Positions 54,319 to 64,000 of a stretch of 64,000 bases of DNA are shown here, piece by piece. The DNA is taken from assembly GCF_030551255.1 (NCBI RefSeq), contig NZ_CP130630.1, positions 6,553,501 to 6,617,500 on the forward strand, in the 5' to 3' direction. Position 1 is the stretch's first letter, and each line of letters opens with the position of its first letter. A program made the translations under genes and the position numbers. Below the pieces are notes generated by a model, which searched no databases, had not been told where the DNA came from, and worked only from the letters and a program-made list of their open reading frames with translations. The stretch is from Streptomyces sp. NL15-2K (GTDB taxonomy: Bacteria > Actinomycetota > Actinomycetes > Streptomycetales > Streptomycetaceae).

Positions 54319-54930
54319 CTACGAGCCGGCCAAGGACTGGGTGCGTGCGCGCCGCAGCCACAAGCGGTGGCACTGCGTTGCCACCGTGTCCACCACTCTT
54401 ACGAGATCGGGGGCGCCCCCACCGCCCCCGCAGCTCCCCATGGCCGACAGAGTCGGCAGCGAGGCCTCGACCTCGCACCCAGGCTCGGGGGGTCGCAGCC
54501 ACACGGCGGCCCCCTGCGGGGCGCCGGCCCATCCCCGCGGAGGGGGCGGCGGCGCGTCCATGAGACCGCCCTCGCCGATCACCGTGAGGTCGAGCGGGAG
54601 CGCACCCCACTCCAGCCAGTCCAGCACCCCGGGCAACTCCTCCGCGCTGCCCGCGGCCACCAGCAGCCGCATCCGGTCGCCCCTCAGCGCCACCGGAGAG
54701 CTCGGCGCCAGGTGGCGCAGCGCCGCGTGGCCCGCCTCGGCCGGCACATCGAGAACGTCGAAACGCAGGCCCACGACCAGCCGTACCGGAGTGCCGGCGG
54801 GACTTCCGGGACGCGCGGGCACCGTCGGCCACCCCAGTTCGTTCTCGTACCACCGGCGGACCCGATCGCTCGGATCGAGCGGCCGACGGGGAAGCGGGAT
54901 CGTCGTGACCGGGGGAAGGGTGCCAACCAT
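54319..54930 (-). CDS. Uncharacterised Streptomyces protein, possibly related to a prim-pol N-terminal domain
   Basis: 203 residues, convergent with lsr2 (9-base gap). The recognisable region runs RRWYENELGWPTVPARPG and VRLVVGLRFDVLDVPAEAGHAALRHL, then DRMRLLVAAGSAEELPGVLDWLEWG; it recalls the DNA primase/polymerase N-terminal domain found in phage and plasmid proteins, but I cannot confirm catalytic residues. A Pro/Gly-rich loop (PPPPPRGWAGAP, GSCGGGGGAP) follows. ATG 54930 is used; longer starts would read into the clpC upstream region. Function unknown. Confidence 0.7.
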   Translation of the reverse strand: MVGTLPPVTTIPLPRRPLDPSDRVRRWYENELGWPTVPARPGSPAGTPVRLVVGLRFDVLDVPAEAGHAALRHLAPSSPVALRGDRMRLLVAAGSAEELPGVLDWLEWGALPLDLTVIGEGGLMDAPPPPPRGWAGAPQGAAVWLRPPEPGCEVEASLPTLSAMGSCGGGGGAPDLVRVVDTVATQCHRLWLRRARTQSLAGS

Positions 54931-55142
54931 GCCAAGCGCAACCGCCGAAGAGGCGCGCGAGTTACGTTGGGTATCTGCGCAAGTGCGCAAAGTGCCGAAA
55001 GAGGGGGCGTGCGGGGGTGTGGGGAAGCGCGAGGTTGTTCGCCCATAGCGGAGCGAACCGGTGCGCGCGGCATGGACTGTCGGTCCGAGCGGGTAAGACA
55101 TCCCTAGTGGGAGGGGGCGACACGCAGAAAAGGGCGTCTCAC

Positions 55143-55156
55143 GTTCGCCATGGGCG
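55143..55156 (+). promoter_or_regulatory. Candidate ClgR operator upstream of clpC
   Basis: GTTCGC-CATGG-GCG fits the GTTCGC-N5-GCG motif I recall for the activator ClgR, which controls clp and lon in Streptomyces. It lies 32 bases before the sigma-R-like promoter, a normal activator position. The separate palindrome at 55037-55058 has a longer spacer and is less convincing. Confidence 0.5.
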
Positions 55157-55187
55157 TACTGATGGTGAGAGTAACCACCTGGCCTGC

Positions 55188-55214
55188 GGGAACATCGTCT
55201 CGCACCATCAGGTT
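55188..55214 (+). promoter_or_regulatory. Candidate sigma-R (thiol-oxidative stress) promoter of clpC
   Basis: GGGAAC (55188-55193), then exactly 18 bases, then GTT (55212-55214), matching the sigma-R consensus GGAAT-N18-GTT apart from C for T. clpC is a known member of the Streptomyces sigma-R regulon. The expected transcript would start near 55221, giving a leader of about 140 bases. Confidence 0.7.
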
Positions 55215-55362
55215 GGAGCAGATGTCGGCGTTAGCGGGGTCAGGAGGCCATCGACGGTGTCGGCAGTAGGAATGAGCGGTCCCCGCTTGCGGGACTAAGC
55301 TGCGGAAGGACAGGGAGGGGAAGTTCCCCCCACTGCCTGACCGCTCTGAGGAGCGATTAACG

Positions 55363-57888
<2,526 letters not shown>

Positions 57889-57908
57889 GCCTCCGGGCAA
57901 CAACGCCA

Positions 57909-57942
57909 GAAGGGGCCGGTGCTTTCGAGCACCGGCCCCTTC
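57909..57942 (+). terminator. Strong terminator after clpC
   Basis: 15-bp perfect stem with a TTCG tetraloop (GAAGGGGCCGGTGCT and complement), 20 bases after clpC. Near-ideal intrinsic hairpin, active on the plus strand and probably also for the convergent phosphatase gene. Confidence 0.93.
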
Positions 57943-57977
57943 GGCATGCGCGCGGCTTACTTCCGCATGCCTGCGAC

Positions 57978-58616
57978 CTACGACAACTGACCGTCGTAGT
58001 CCGGCAGTTTGTACGTCCTCTCGGCGTGGCCGCCCGACAGGTCGGTGGCGCTGTTGCCGATGTTCGCGATGATCGTGTAGCCCTTCGACTCGATGTCGAC
58101 GCGCTGAGCGGTCTTGTACTCCGCGACGTTCTTGAAGAGGTCGGCGAAGCTGCGCACGTAGAGCCCGGAGACCTCGTAACCGACGTGCTTGAGGTTGTAG
58201 TCGGTCACCGAGTGGATGATCCCCGGACGGGCCGTCACGAAGAAGAGCGAGACGCCGTGTTCCTGGGCGTACTCGGCGACCTCCAGGACCGGCGCGTTGG
58301 CCGGCTGCGGATAGCTGAAGCCGAAATCGGTCTCCAGGGTGGTGTTGTCGATGTCGAAGACGATCGCCTGCTTCTCGCCCGGCTTCGTGTTCGCGATCCG
58401 CTGCTTCAGATAGGGCAGGGCCTGGTCCATCAGGGCCTGGCAGTCCTTCTGCCAGGTCGCGTAGTCGACGTCCTCGGCTGCGGCGGCGGCCGTGGCGGTC
58501 GTGGAGGTGCTCATGGTCGTCGTCGCGGCCTCGGCGGGGACGGCCAGCGCCACGAGGGCGGCCGCGGAGACGGCGGTGACGGCTGCGCGGCGCGCCCAGA
58601 GGCGTCGTCTGCTCAT
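57978..58616 (-). CDS. Secreted HAD-family acid phosphatase (class B-like)
   Basis: Exported phosphatase, 212 residues. Signal peptide: basic MSRRRLWARRAAV then AVSAAALVALAVPAEA (cleavage near residue 30). The HAD motif I is IVFDIDNTTLETD with the nucleophile Asp and acid Asp; motif II is FFVTARPG; motif III/IV is in YTIIANIGNSATDLSGG (the usual DD replaced by the S/T-D arrangement of class B enzymes). ATG 58616 follows AGAGGAA. Likely scavenges phosphate from organic esters outside the cell. Confidence 0.9.
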   Translation of the reverse strand: MSRRRLWARRAAVTAVSAAALVALAVPAEAATTTMSTSTTATAAAAAEDVDYATWQKDCQALMDQALPYLKQRIANTKPGEKQAIVFDIDNTTLETDFGFSYPQPANAPVLEVAEYAQEHGVSLFFVTARPGIIHSVTDYNLKHVGYEVSGLYVRSFADLFKNVAEYKTAQRVDIESKGYTIIANIGNSATDLSGGHAERTYKLPDYDGQLS

Positions 58617-59056
58617 GTGGGGGGTTCCTCTCACGTCCGTAAACGCTGCAGTTGTCGAGTGCATGCTCGTCGGAGATGGTGGCGCGAGGGGAACCGTAGG
58701 GTTACTGGACGGTAAGTGGCCAGAGACGTAGCTCACATGGCGAGTACAACTTGAAGATCGAAGATCCCCCGGCCGGTGACATGCCGCACAGGCGATTTGT
58801 CCGTTACTAGGGGGAATAGTGGAAACGGGGAAGCGGGTAAAAGGGGCTTTCGGGTCGGAATCTCCGGGCAGGTTCCGCCGTATTGGGTGTATTTCTGCCT
58901 GATGGCTGGTCTGTCAAGAAGTAAGGGTTTTTAGGGAGAAGTACTAGCTTTCGTCGTAGATCACGTTTTTGGGGGTTTGTGGCGCCCCGGGTTACCAAGG
59001 GATGGCCATCCGGCGAATGACCAACGCGTCGGGTGGTTTTCCCTGTCGCCGTCCCC
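58617..59056 (+). other. Long leader/intergenic region before the M23 peptidase, 440 bases
   Basis: No gene seen. Part of it (58880-58980) is markedly less GC-rich (GTAAGGGTTTTTAGGGAG, ACGTTTTTGGGGG), suggesting a promoter and a structured leader. Streptomyces cell-wall hydrolase genes are often under c-di-AMP (ydaO) riboswitches, but I cannot match the consensus here. The phosphatase promoter must be near 58620-58740. Confidence 0.5.
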
Positions 59057-59779
59057 ATGAGGTTTTCGATGTCATCGCGTTCCCTGTCCCGTTCTTCCCG
59101 TACGTCCCTGCTCCGCACTCGCGCCGCCGTGCTCGTCGGCGGCCTGGGAGCCTCGGTCGTGCTGGGGGCCGGGGTCGCGGCCGCCGCCGATACGAACGCG
59201 GCCGCAAGCACCGCCACTGCCGTCCAGGCTCAGGCCGCCGCGCAGGCCAAGGCCGTGAAGGCCACCGAGGCGAAGGCCGCGCAGGCCAAGGCCGCCAAGG
59301 CTGCCGCCGGCGCGAAGGCCAAGGCCGCGGCAGTGAAGAAGGCCGCCGCGAAGAAGACGCCCTCCTGGGTCGACCCGGTGCAGAAGTACAAGCTGTCCGC
59401 CAGCTTCGCCCAGGCCGGCGGTATGTGGCAGTCCACCCACAGCGGGCAGGACTTCGCCGTGGCGAGCGGTACCAAGGTCGTGGCCGCGCACGGTGGAACC
59501 GTCGTCAAGGCGGGCGGCAACGGCGCCGGTGACGGGCCCGCGTACGGCAACGCCGTCGTCATCAAGCACGGCAACGGGACCTACTCCCAGTACGCCCACC
59601 TGTCCCGGATCGACGTGAAGGCCGGCCAGATCGTCAAGACCGGTCAGCGCATAGCCCTGTCCGGCAACACCGGCAACTCCAGCGGCCCGCACCTGCACTT
59701 CGAGATCCGTACGAAGGCGAGCTACGGGTCGGCCATCGACCCGGTCGCCTTCCTGCGCTCCAAGGGCGTGACGGTCTAA
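59057..59779 (+). CDS. Secreted M23-family peptidoglycan endopeptidase
   Basis: LytM-type metallopeptidase that cuts peptidoglycan cross-bridges, 240 residues. An Arg-rich N-terminus and signal segment (RTRAAVLVGGLGASVVLGAGVAAAAD, cleavage near 45) are followed by an Ala/Lys helical linker (about 60-105, QAQAAAQAKAVKATEAKAAQAKAAKAA). The M23 domain begins near residue 110 and has HSGQDFAV (first zinc ligands His and Asp) and SGPHLHFEI (HxH). Both are intact, so it should be active. ATG 59057 or 59069. The stop overlaps the convergent tetR-type gene by 4 bases. Confidence 0.92.
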   Translation: MRFSMSSRSLSRSSRTSLLRTRAAVLVGGLGASVVLGAGVAAAADTNAAASTATAVQAQAAAQAKAVKATEAKAAQAKAAKAAAGAKAKAAAVKKAAAKKTPSWVDPVQKYKLSASFAQAGGMWQSTHSGQDFAVASGTKVVAAHGGTVVKAGGNGAGDGPAYGNAVVIKHGNGTYSQYAHLSRIDVKAGQIVKTGQRIALSGNTGNSSGPHLHFEIRTKASYGSAIDPVAFLRSKGVTV

Positions 59780-60372
59780 GGAGCCTGGCCGCCGCGGTGC
59801 GCCTGCGTCACCAGGTCGATCGCGACCTCGAGGATCGCCTTGCGCTTTTCCTCGGGGTCGCCCTCGAGGTCCTTGAGGACGTGCATCCCGGCGTGCATCG
59901 TGAACAGAGCGCTGATGCAGCGGACCTGGTCGACCAGGTCCGCGTCCGGGTCGACGATGATGTCGCGCATGGAGAGCATGCGGTTCTTGAACATCTCGCC
60001 GATGCTCAGTTCCCGTACCGTCGCCTGGTTCTCCTGCATGAAGCGGAACAGGGGTGCCGCGTCGGTCAGGGCCTGGCCGTAGCGGCGTACGATCTCCTGC
60101 TTCGTCTCGAGGGTCTGCGGCTGCTGCCTACCCCACTCGATCAGGTCCTCGATCGGTTTCGTCAGGTCCTCGAAGAGGCTGACGATGATCTCTTCCTTGG
60201 TCTTGAAGTGGTAGTAGAGCGCCGCCTTCGTGACCTCCAGACGCTCGGCGATCTCCCGCAGGGAGGTCTTCTCGTAGCCCTGCTCGGCGAAGAGTTCGAG
60301 CGCCACGTCCTGGATGCGCTGGCGGGTGTTCCCGCGGCGCCGCTGCTTGGTGCCGTCCATGGTGCCGCCCAT
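59776..60372 (-). CDS. TetR/AcrR-family regulator of the adjacent efflux gene
   Basis: Transcriptional repressor, 198 residues. The HTH (residues 12-60) is RGNTRQRIQDVALELFAEQGYEKTSLREIAERLEVTKAALYYHFKTKEEI. The C-terminal domain is all-helical and would bind a ligand, probably a substrate of the pump. ATG 60372 follows GGAG with 7-base spacing. It is divergent from an MFS pump; the gap contains a 21-bp inverted repeat that is the obvious operator for both. Confidence 0.94.
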   Translation of the reverse strand: MGGTMDGTKQRRRGNTRQRIQDVALELFAEQGYEKTSLREIAERLEVTKAALYYHFKTKEEIIVSLFEDLTKPIEDLIEWGRQQPQTLETKQEIVRRYGQALTDAAPLFRFMQENQATVRELSIGEMFKNRMLSMRDIIVDPDADLVDQVRCISALFTMHAGMHVLKDLEGDPEEKRKAILEVAIDLVTQAHRGGQAP

Positions 60373-60399
60373 CCTCGTACTCCTCGCGCTTTCCGAAAA

Positions 60400-60470
60400 A
60401 CTTACTTGACGCCCGGCTAGCTACGCACCTACCTTCCGAGTGTAGTCAACTAGCCGGGCGACAAGTAAGT
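60400..60470. promoter_or_regulatory. 21-bp inverted repeat operator between tetR-type and MFS genes
   Basis: Arms at 60400-60420 and 60450-60470 with one mismatch (ACTTACTTGACGCCCGGCTAG and its complement), spaced by 29 bases. The arms are centred about 50 bp apart, so each could hold one TetR dimer pair. ACTTACTTG/CAAGTAAGT resembles operators of TetR regulators of DHA2 pumps. Confidence 0.8.
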
Positions 60471-60506
60471 AGTCGGCCGAGGGTGGGACCCAGGGGAGTG
60501 GGAAGA

Positions 60507-62099
60507 ATGACGGACACAGCGGCGGGTGACACGGTCGACCCGGAGGCGGAAAAGCAACCCAGGAGCGTGCGGGTCGTCCTGCTCGCGCTGATGATCACAA
60601 TGATGCTCGCGATGCTCGACAACATGATCGTGGGCACCGCGATGCCGACGATCGTGGGTGAGCTGGGCGGGCTCGAGCACCTGTCGTGGGTGGTCACCTC
60701 CTACACGCTGGCCACCGCCGCCTCCACGCCCCTGTGGGGCAAGCTCGGCGACATGTACGGGCGCAAGGGCGTCTTCATGAGCTCGATCGTGCTCTTCCTG
60801 ATCGGGTCCGCGCTGAGCGGCATGGCCCAGGACATGGGGCAGCTCATCGGCTTCCGCGCCGTCCAGGGGCTCGGCGCCGGCGGTCTGATGGTCGGCGTCA
60901 TGGCGATCATCGGTGACCTGATACCGCCCCGAGAGCGCGGCAAGTACCAGGGCATGATGGCCGGCGTCATGGCGCTCGCGATGATCGGCGGACCGCTGGT
61001 CGGCGGCACCATCACCGACCACTGGGGCTGGCGCTGGGCCTTCTACATCAACCTGCCGCTCGGCGTCGTGGCGCTCACCGCGATCAGCGTCGTCCTGCAC
61101 CTGCCGAAGAAGCGGGCGCAGGCGCGGATCGACTACCTGGGCGCCGGGCTGCTGACCGTGGGCATCACCGCCATCGTGCTCGTCACCACCTGGGGCGGCA
61201 CGGAGTACGCCTGGACCTCCGCGCGGATCATGGAGCTCATCGGGATCGGTGTCGCCGCGCTCATCGGGTTCGTGTTCTGGCAGACGAAGGCCGCCGAGCC
61301 GGTCGTGCCGCTGCACATCTTCCGCAGCCGCAACTTCACGCTCATGTCGATCATCGGCTTCATCACCGGCTTCGTGATGTTCGGCGCGACCCTCTTCCTG
61401 CCGCTGTACCAGCAGTCGGTGCAGGGCGCCTCCGCGACCAACTCCGGGCTGCTGCTCCTGCCGATGCTCGGCGCCATGCTCGTCACCTCGATGATCGCGG
61501 GGCGGGTGACCACGAACACCGGCAGATACAAGGTCTTCCCGGTCGTCGGCAGCGTGCTGATGGTCGTCGGGCTGTACCTGCTGTCGCTGATGGACACGGA
61601 CACCTCGCGCCTGACGTCCGGTGTGTACATGGCCGTCGTCGGTCTCGGCATGGGCTGCCTGATGCAGATCACCATGCTGGTCGCGCAGAACAGCGTGGAG
61701 ATGAAGGACATGGGCGTCGCGTCCTCGTCCACCACCCTCTTCCGTACACTCGGTTCCTCCTTCGGCGTCGCGATCATGGGCGCGCTGTTCAACCATCGCG
61801 TCCAGGACGTCATGACCGAACGGGCCGGCGCGCTGGGTTCGAAGGTGACCGAGCAGTCCGCGCAGCTGGACGCGGCGAGCCTGGCGAAGCTGCCGGCGGC
61901 GGCACGCGAGGCGTACCAGCACGCGGTGTCGGCCGGCACGCACTCGGCGTTCCTGCTGGGGGCCGCCGTGGCCGTGGTCGCGCTCGTGGCGGCGGTGTTC
62001 GTGAAGGAGGTCCCGCTGAAGGGCGCGGAGCCGCAGAAGACGGGCGAGGATTCGGCGGACGGTACGGGGGCGCCGGCGCCGGTGATCGAGGCGGTCTGA
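60507..62099 (+). CDS. MFS drug efflux transporter, DHA2 (EmrB/QacA) family
   Basis: Proton-driven multidrug exporter with 14 membrane helices, 530 residues. Motif C-like LDNMIVGTAMPTI (helix 1), motif A GKLGDMYGRKGVFM, and GxxxGPxxGG in GGPLVGGTITDHWGWRWAFYINLP identify DHA2. The C-terminal tail is acidic and short. ATG 60507 follows GGAG/GGGAAG; the frame is open from 60483. Divergent from and probably repressed by the TetR protein. The compound exported is unknown. Confidence 0.94.
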   Translation: MTDTAAGDTVDPEAEKQPRSVRVVLLALMITMMLAMLDNMIVGTAMPTIVGELGGLEHLSWVVTSYTLATAASTPLWGKLGDMYGRKGVFMSSIVLFLIGSALSGMAQDMGQLIGFRAVQGLGAGGLMVGVMAIIGDLIPPRERGKYQGMMAGVMALAMIGGPLVGGTITDHWGWRWAFYINLPLGVVALTAISVVLHLPKKRAQARIDYLGAGLLTVGITAIVLVTTWGGTEYAWTSARIMELIGIGVAALIGFVFWQTKAAEPVVPLHIFRSRNFTLMSIIGFITGFVMFGATLFLPLYQQSVQGASATNSGLLLLPMLGAMLVTSMIAGRVTTNTGRYKVFPVVGSVLMVVGLYLLSLMDTDTSRLTSGVYMAVVGLGMGCLMQITMLVAQNSVEMKDMGVASSSTTLFRTLGSSFGVAIMGALFNHRVQDVMTERAGALGSKVTEQSAQLDAASLAKLPAAAREAYQHAVSAGTHSAFLLGAAVAVVALVAAVFVKEVPLKGAEPQKTGEDSADGTGAPAPVIEAV

Positions 62100-62112
62100 C
62101 CGATCTGTGGGG

Positions 62113-62142
62113 AGGCCTCCGGCGGGTTTGTGCCGGGGGCCT
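62113..62142 (+). terminator. Hairpin terminator after the MFS gene
   Basis: Stem of 11 bp (AGGCCTCCGGC with GCCGGGGGCCT, one G-T pair) and an 8-base loop, 13 bases after the MFS stop. Confidence 0.65.
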
Positions 62143-62207
62143 TCACCTTGGAGGCCCGCCCCGCACTCCGACCCCGCGTTGTCAGTCCCCCATGCCACCA
62201 TCGGCCC

Positions 62208-62636
62208 ATGGACAAGATGCGGCAGGTGCGGCTGGCCAAGGACGCCATGGACCGTGACTGGGCCGACCCGGAGCTCGACCTGGACGCGGTGGCCGCGCAC
62301 GCGGGCTACTCGCGCTACCACTTCGTCCGGGCCTTCCGGGAGACGTACGGCGAGACGCCCGGCCAGTACCTCACGCACCGCCGTATCGAGCGCGCCGAGG
62401 AGATGCTTCGGGGCGCCGATCTGTCGGTCACCGAGATCTGTCATCTGGTCGGCTTCAGCAGCCTCGGCACCTTCTCCGCCCGCTTCAAGGCGCGCACCGG
62501 ACTGACCCCGAGCGAGTACCGCGCCAAGCATGTGGGCCGCGGCGCCTCACTCATCCCCGGGTGCTACGCGATGCTGTGGGCCGGCGGCTTCCCCACCGGG
62601 AGAACCACCGCGAGAACCGCGACGAGTACCGAATGA
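62208..62636 (+). CDS. AraC-family transcriptional regulator (HTH only)
   Basis: 142-residue protein made of little more than the AraC DNA-binding domain: two HTHs with LDLDAVAAHAGYSRYHFVRAFRETYGETPGQYLTHRRIERAEEML and LSVTEICHLVGFSSLGTFSARFKARTGLTPSEYRA. No separate sensor domain, so it resembles SoxS/MarA-type regulators. The C-terminal 25 residues are less structured. ATG 62208. The VOC gene follows 103 bases later and is its likely target. Confidence 0.92.
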   Translation: MDKMRQVRLAKDAMDRDWADPELDLDAVAAHAGYSRYHFVRAFRETYGETPGQYLTHRRIERAEEMLRGADLSVTEICHLVGFSSLGTFSARFKARTGLTPSEYRAKHVGRGASLIPGCYAMLWAGGFPTGRTTARTATSTE

Positions 62637-62739
62637 CGAGTACCGAATCCAGTACCGCAACATTGAAGAAGCACCCCGCCGCCCACCGTGCCTACGGTGA
62701 CGAACAGGAACCGACAACCCCGGACGGGAGAGCAGAGCC

Positions 62740-63174
62740 GTGATCAAGGGCCTGGGCATCACCACCGTATGGACCTTCGACCAGCAGCGGACCAAGGCCT
62801 TCTTCACCGAGAAGCTCGACTTCGAGGTGCGCAACGAGGTCGAGATGGGCGACATGCGCTGGGCCACCGTCGGCGCCAAGGAGCAGCCGGACGTGGAGCT
62901 GGCGCTGATGAGCCTCGACGGGCCCGGCCTGGACCCCGAGTCGTCCGAGGCGCTGAAGAAGCTGGTGAACAAGGGCGTCATCGGCGCCGGGGCGTTCCGC
63001 ACCGACGACTGCCGCGGTGACTACGCGACCTTCAAGGCACGCGGGGTGGAGTTCATCCAGGAGCCGCAGGAGCGGCCGTACGGCATCGAGGCGATCTTCC
63101 GCGACGACAACGGCAACTGGTACTCACTGACCCAGCGCAGCGAGGAACTCGACTTCTCGAAGGACTTCGGCTGA
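62740..63174 (+). CDS. VOC (glyoxalase/bleomycin-resistance) family protein
   Basis: 144-residue metalloenzyme or binding protein of the vicinal oxygen chelate fold: two beta-alpha-beta-beta-beta modules (IKGLGITTVWTFDQQRTKAFFTEKLDFEVRNE and DDCRGDYATFKARGVEFIQEPQERPYGIEAIFRDDNGNWYSLTQ). The EAIFRDDNGN stretch is the typical metal-side strand. GTG 62740 follows GGGAGAGCAGAGCC. Paired with an AraC regulator; this arrangement is widespread in Streptomyces. Substrate unknown. Confidence 0.92.
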   Translation: MIKGLGITTVWTFDQQRTKAFFTEKLDFEVRNEVEMGDMRWATVGAKEQPDVELALMSLDGPGLDPESSEALKKLVNKGVIGAGAFRTDDCRGDYATFKARGVEFIQEPQERPYGIEAIFRDDNGNWYSLTQRSEELDFSKDFG

Positions 63175-63189
63175 CGGGTCCCGCGAGAG

Positions 63190-63999
63190 CTACGGCAGCA
63201 TCGGATAGCTCCCCGTGTTCGTCGGCGCGTGCTCCGGCAGCCACAGCACGGCGACCGCGCCCTCCGCGGGTATGTCCTCCGGCGCGCCGGCCGGCCGTAC
63301 GTTGCGGAAAGTCAGCCGGGCGCCCAGCACCCGGGCCTGCCCGGCCGCGATGGTCAGGCCCAGGCCGTGGCCGCGGCCGGCCCGGTCGGTGCTGCCCGTG
63401 CGGAAGCGGCTCGGGCCTTCGGCGAGCAGGTTCTCGGGGAAACCGGGGCCGTGGTCGCGGACCCGGATGACCCGGCCCTCGACGCTGACCTGGATCGGCG
63501 GCTTGCCGTGCCGGGCGGCGTTGGCGAGCAGGTTGAACAGCACGCGCTCCAGTCGGCGCGGGTCGGTCGTGACCTCCGACTCGTGCACCACCCGCACCTC
63601 GATGTCGGGGTCCTTCGCCGCCACCCGTCGGCTGACGAACTCGCCCAGCATGATGTCCTGCAACTCGGCCCGCTCGGAGGCGCCGTCGAGACGGGCCACC
63701 TCCAACACGTCCTCGACCAGCGTGCGCATGGCCTTCGCCCGGTCCAGGACCAGCTCCGTAGGGCGGCCCGGCGGCAGCAGCTCGGCCGCCGTCAACAGCC
63801 CGGTCACCGGGGTGCGCAGCTCGTGCGCGATGTCGGCGGTGACCCGGCGCTCCGCCTCCAGGCGCCGCTGCAACGTGTCCGCCATCGCGTCCACCGCCCG
63901 CGCCAGGTCGTCGGTCTCGTCCCGCACGACCCCGCCGATGGCGTCCCGCACCCGTACGTCCGGCTCGCCCTTGGCGACCCGGTTCGCCGCGGCCGCCGC
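63190..63999 (-). CDS. cseC: CseC sensor histidine kinase (partial, 5' end outside window)
   Basis: C-terminal 269 residues of a membrane histidine kinase. The visible part starts in the HAMP linker (NRVAKGEPDVRVRDAIGG), then HisKA with phospho-His in ERRVTADIAHELRTPVTGLLTAAEL, and HATPase with N-box RVLFNLLANAARHG, DHGPGFPE, and HGLGLTIAAGQARVLGA. The sequence fits CseC, sensor of the cell-envelope stress system (SigE-CseABC); sigE, cseA and cseB would lie to the right of the window. The assignment rests on recalled similarity and on the conserved gene order. Confidence 0.85.
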   Translation of the reverse strand, partial: AAAAANRVAKGEPDVRVRDAIGGVVRDETDDLARAVDAMADTLQRRLEAERRVTADIAHELRTPVTGLLTAAELLPPGRPTELVLDRAKAMRTLVEDVLEVARLDGASERAELQDIMLGEFVSRRVAAKDPDIEVRVVHESEVTTDPRRLERVLFNLLANAARHGKPPIQVSVEGRVIRVRDHGPGFPENLLAEGPSRFRTGSTDRAGRGHGLGLTIAAGQARVLGARLTFRNVRPAGAPEDIPAEGAVAVLWLPEHAPTNTGSYPMLP

Positions 64000-64000
64000 C

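Larger units (their letters stand above)
54931..55362 (+). other. Intergenic region before clpC, 432 bases
   Basis: No gene seen. It contains an inverted repeat GTTCGC-N10-GCGAAC (55037-55058), a candidate ClgR site and a candidate sigma-R promoter (separate entries), and a roughly 140-base leader ending with GAGGAG before clpC. Confidence 0.7.

Noticed and set aside
55037..55058. GTTCGC-N10-GCGAAC as the main ClgR operator
   Set aside because: The arms fit but the spacer is longer than the motif I recall; the site at 55143 fits better.
58617..59056. c-di-AMP (ydaO) riboswitch
   Set aside because: The conserved core of that RNA could not be matched by eye, so only a leader region is reported.

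Overview
The window is 64 kb of very GC-rich actinobacterial chromosome, almost certainly from a Streptomyces. The evidence is the codon use, frequent GTG starts, TipA, Lsr2, a WhiJ-type XRE/DUF397 pair, ClpC with a sigma-R-type promoter, and a partial CseC. From about 15 kb to the right edge the gene order (gad, tipA, dedA, thrE, ppa, dacB, tilS, hpt, ftsH, folE, folate block, nuoD2, panC-nadB-nadC-coaX, lsr2, clpC, cseC) is the conserved core order I recall for the genus. No rRNA, tRNA, CRISPR array, prophage or large biosynthetic cluster was seen.

Left part (1-15 kb) is accessory. After a DrrAB-type ABC exporter comes a 13-kb defence island, nearly all on the minus strand. It holds a Septu-like pair (PtuA ATPase and PtuB HNH nuclease, the latter with a rare TTA codon), a WhiJ-like regulator cluster, and a five-gene unit reading Abi/HEPN protein, HTH-methyltransferase fusion, HsdM, HsdS, HsdR. 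The Abi gene and the HTH-methyltransferase are tightly joined to the type I restriction genes and are the best candidate here for an undescribed arrangement.

Middle part (15-44 kb) is core metabolism and cell envelope: glutamate decarboxylase, the thiopeptide sensor TipA with its autoregulated promoter and internal TipAS start, a DedA protein, a ThrE-type exporter, pyrophosphatase, DacB with an unusual repeated N-terminus, TilS, Hpt, FtsH and FolE. FolE is followed by a freestanding intein-like LAGLIDADG ORF. The remaining folate genes (folP, an NTF2-like gene, folB, folK, DUF3180) lie on the opposite strand. Next come an MprF-like lysyltransferase, an esterase, two PH-domain membrane proteins, an orphan NuoD that overlaps tail-to-tail with a MidA/NDUFAF7-type methyltransferase, and a NarL-type two-component system.

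Right part (44-64 kb) starts with a 274-bp MITE-like element with 24-bp inverted ends. It continues with a threonine aldolase, the overlapping cofactor operon DUF2520-panC-nadB-nadC-coaX, BlaI-type and GNAT proteins, the nucleoid protein Lsr2, clpC behind candidate sigma-R and ClgR sites, an acid phosphatase, an M23 peptidase with a long leader, a TetR/MFS efflux pair with a large operator-like inverted repeat, AraC and VOC proteins, and the 3' part of cseC. Strong hairpin terminators separate many of these units.
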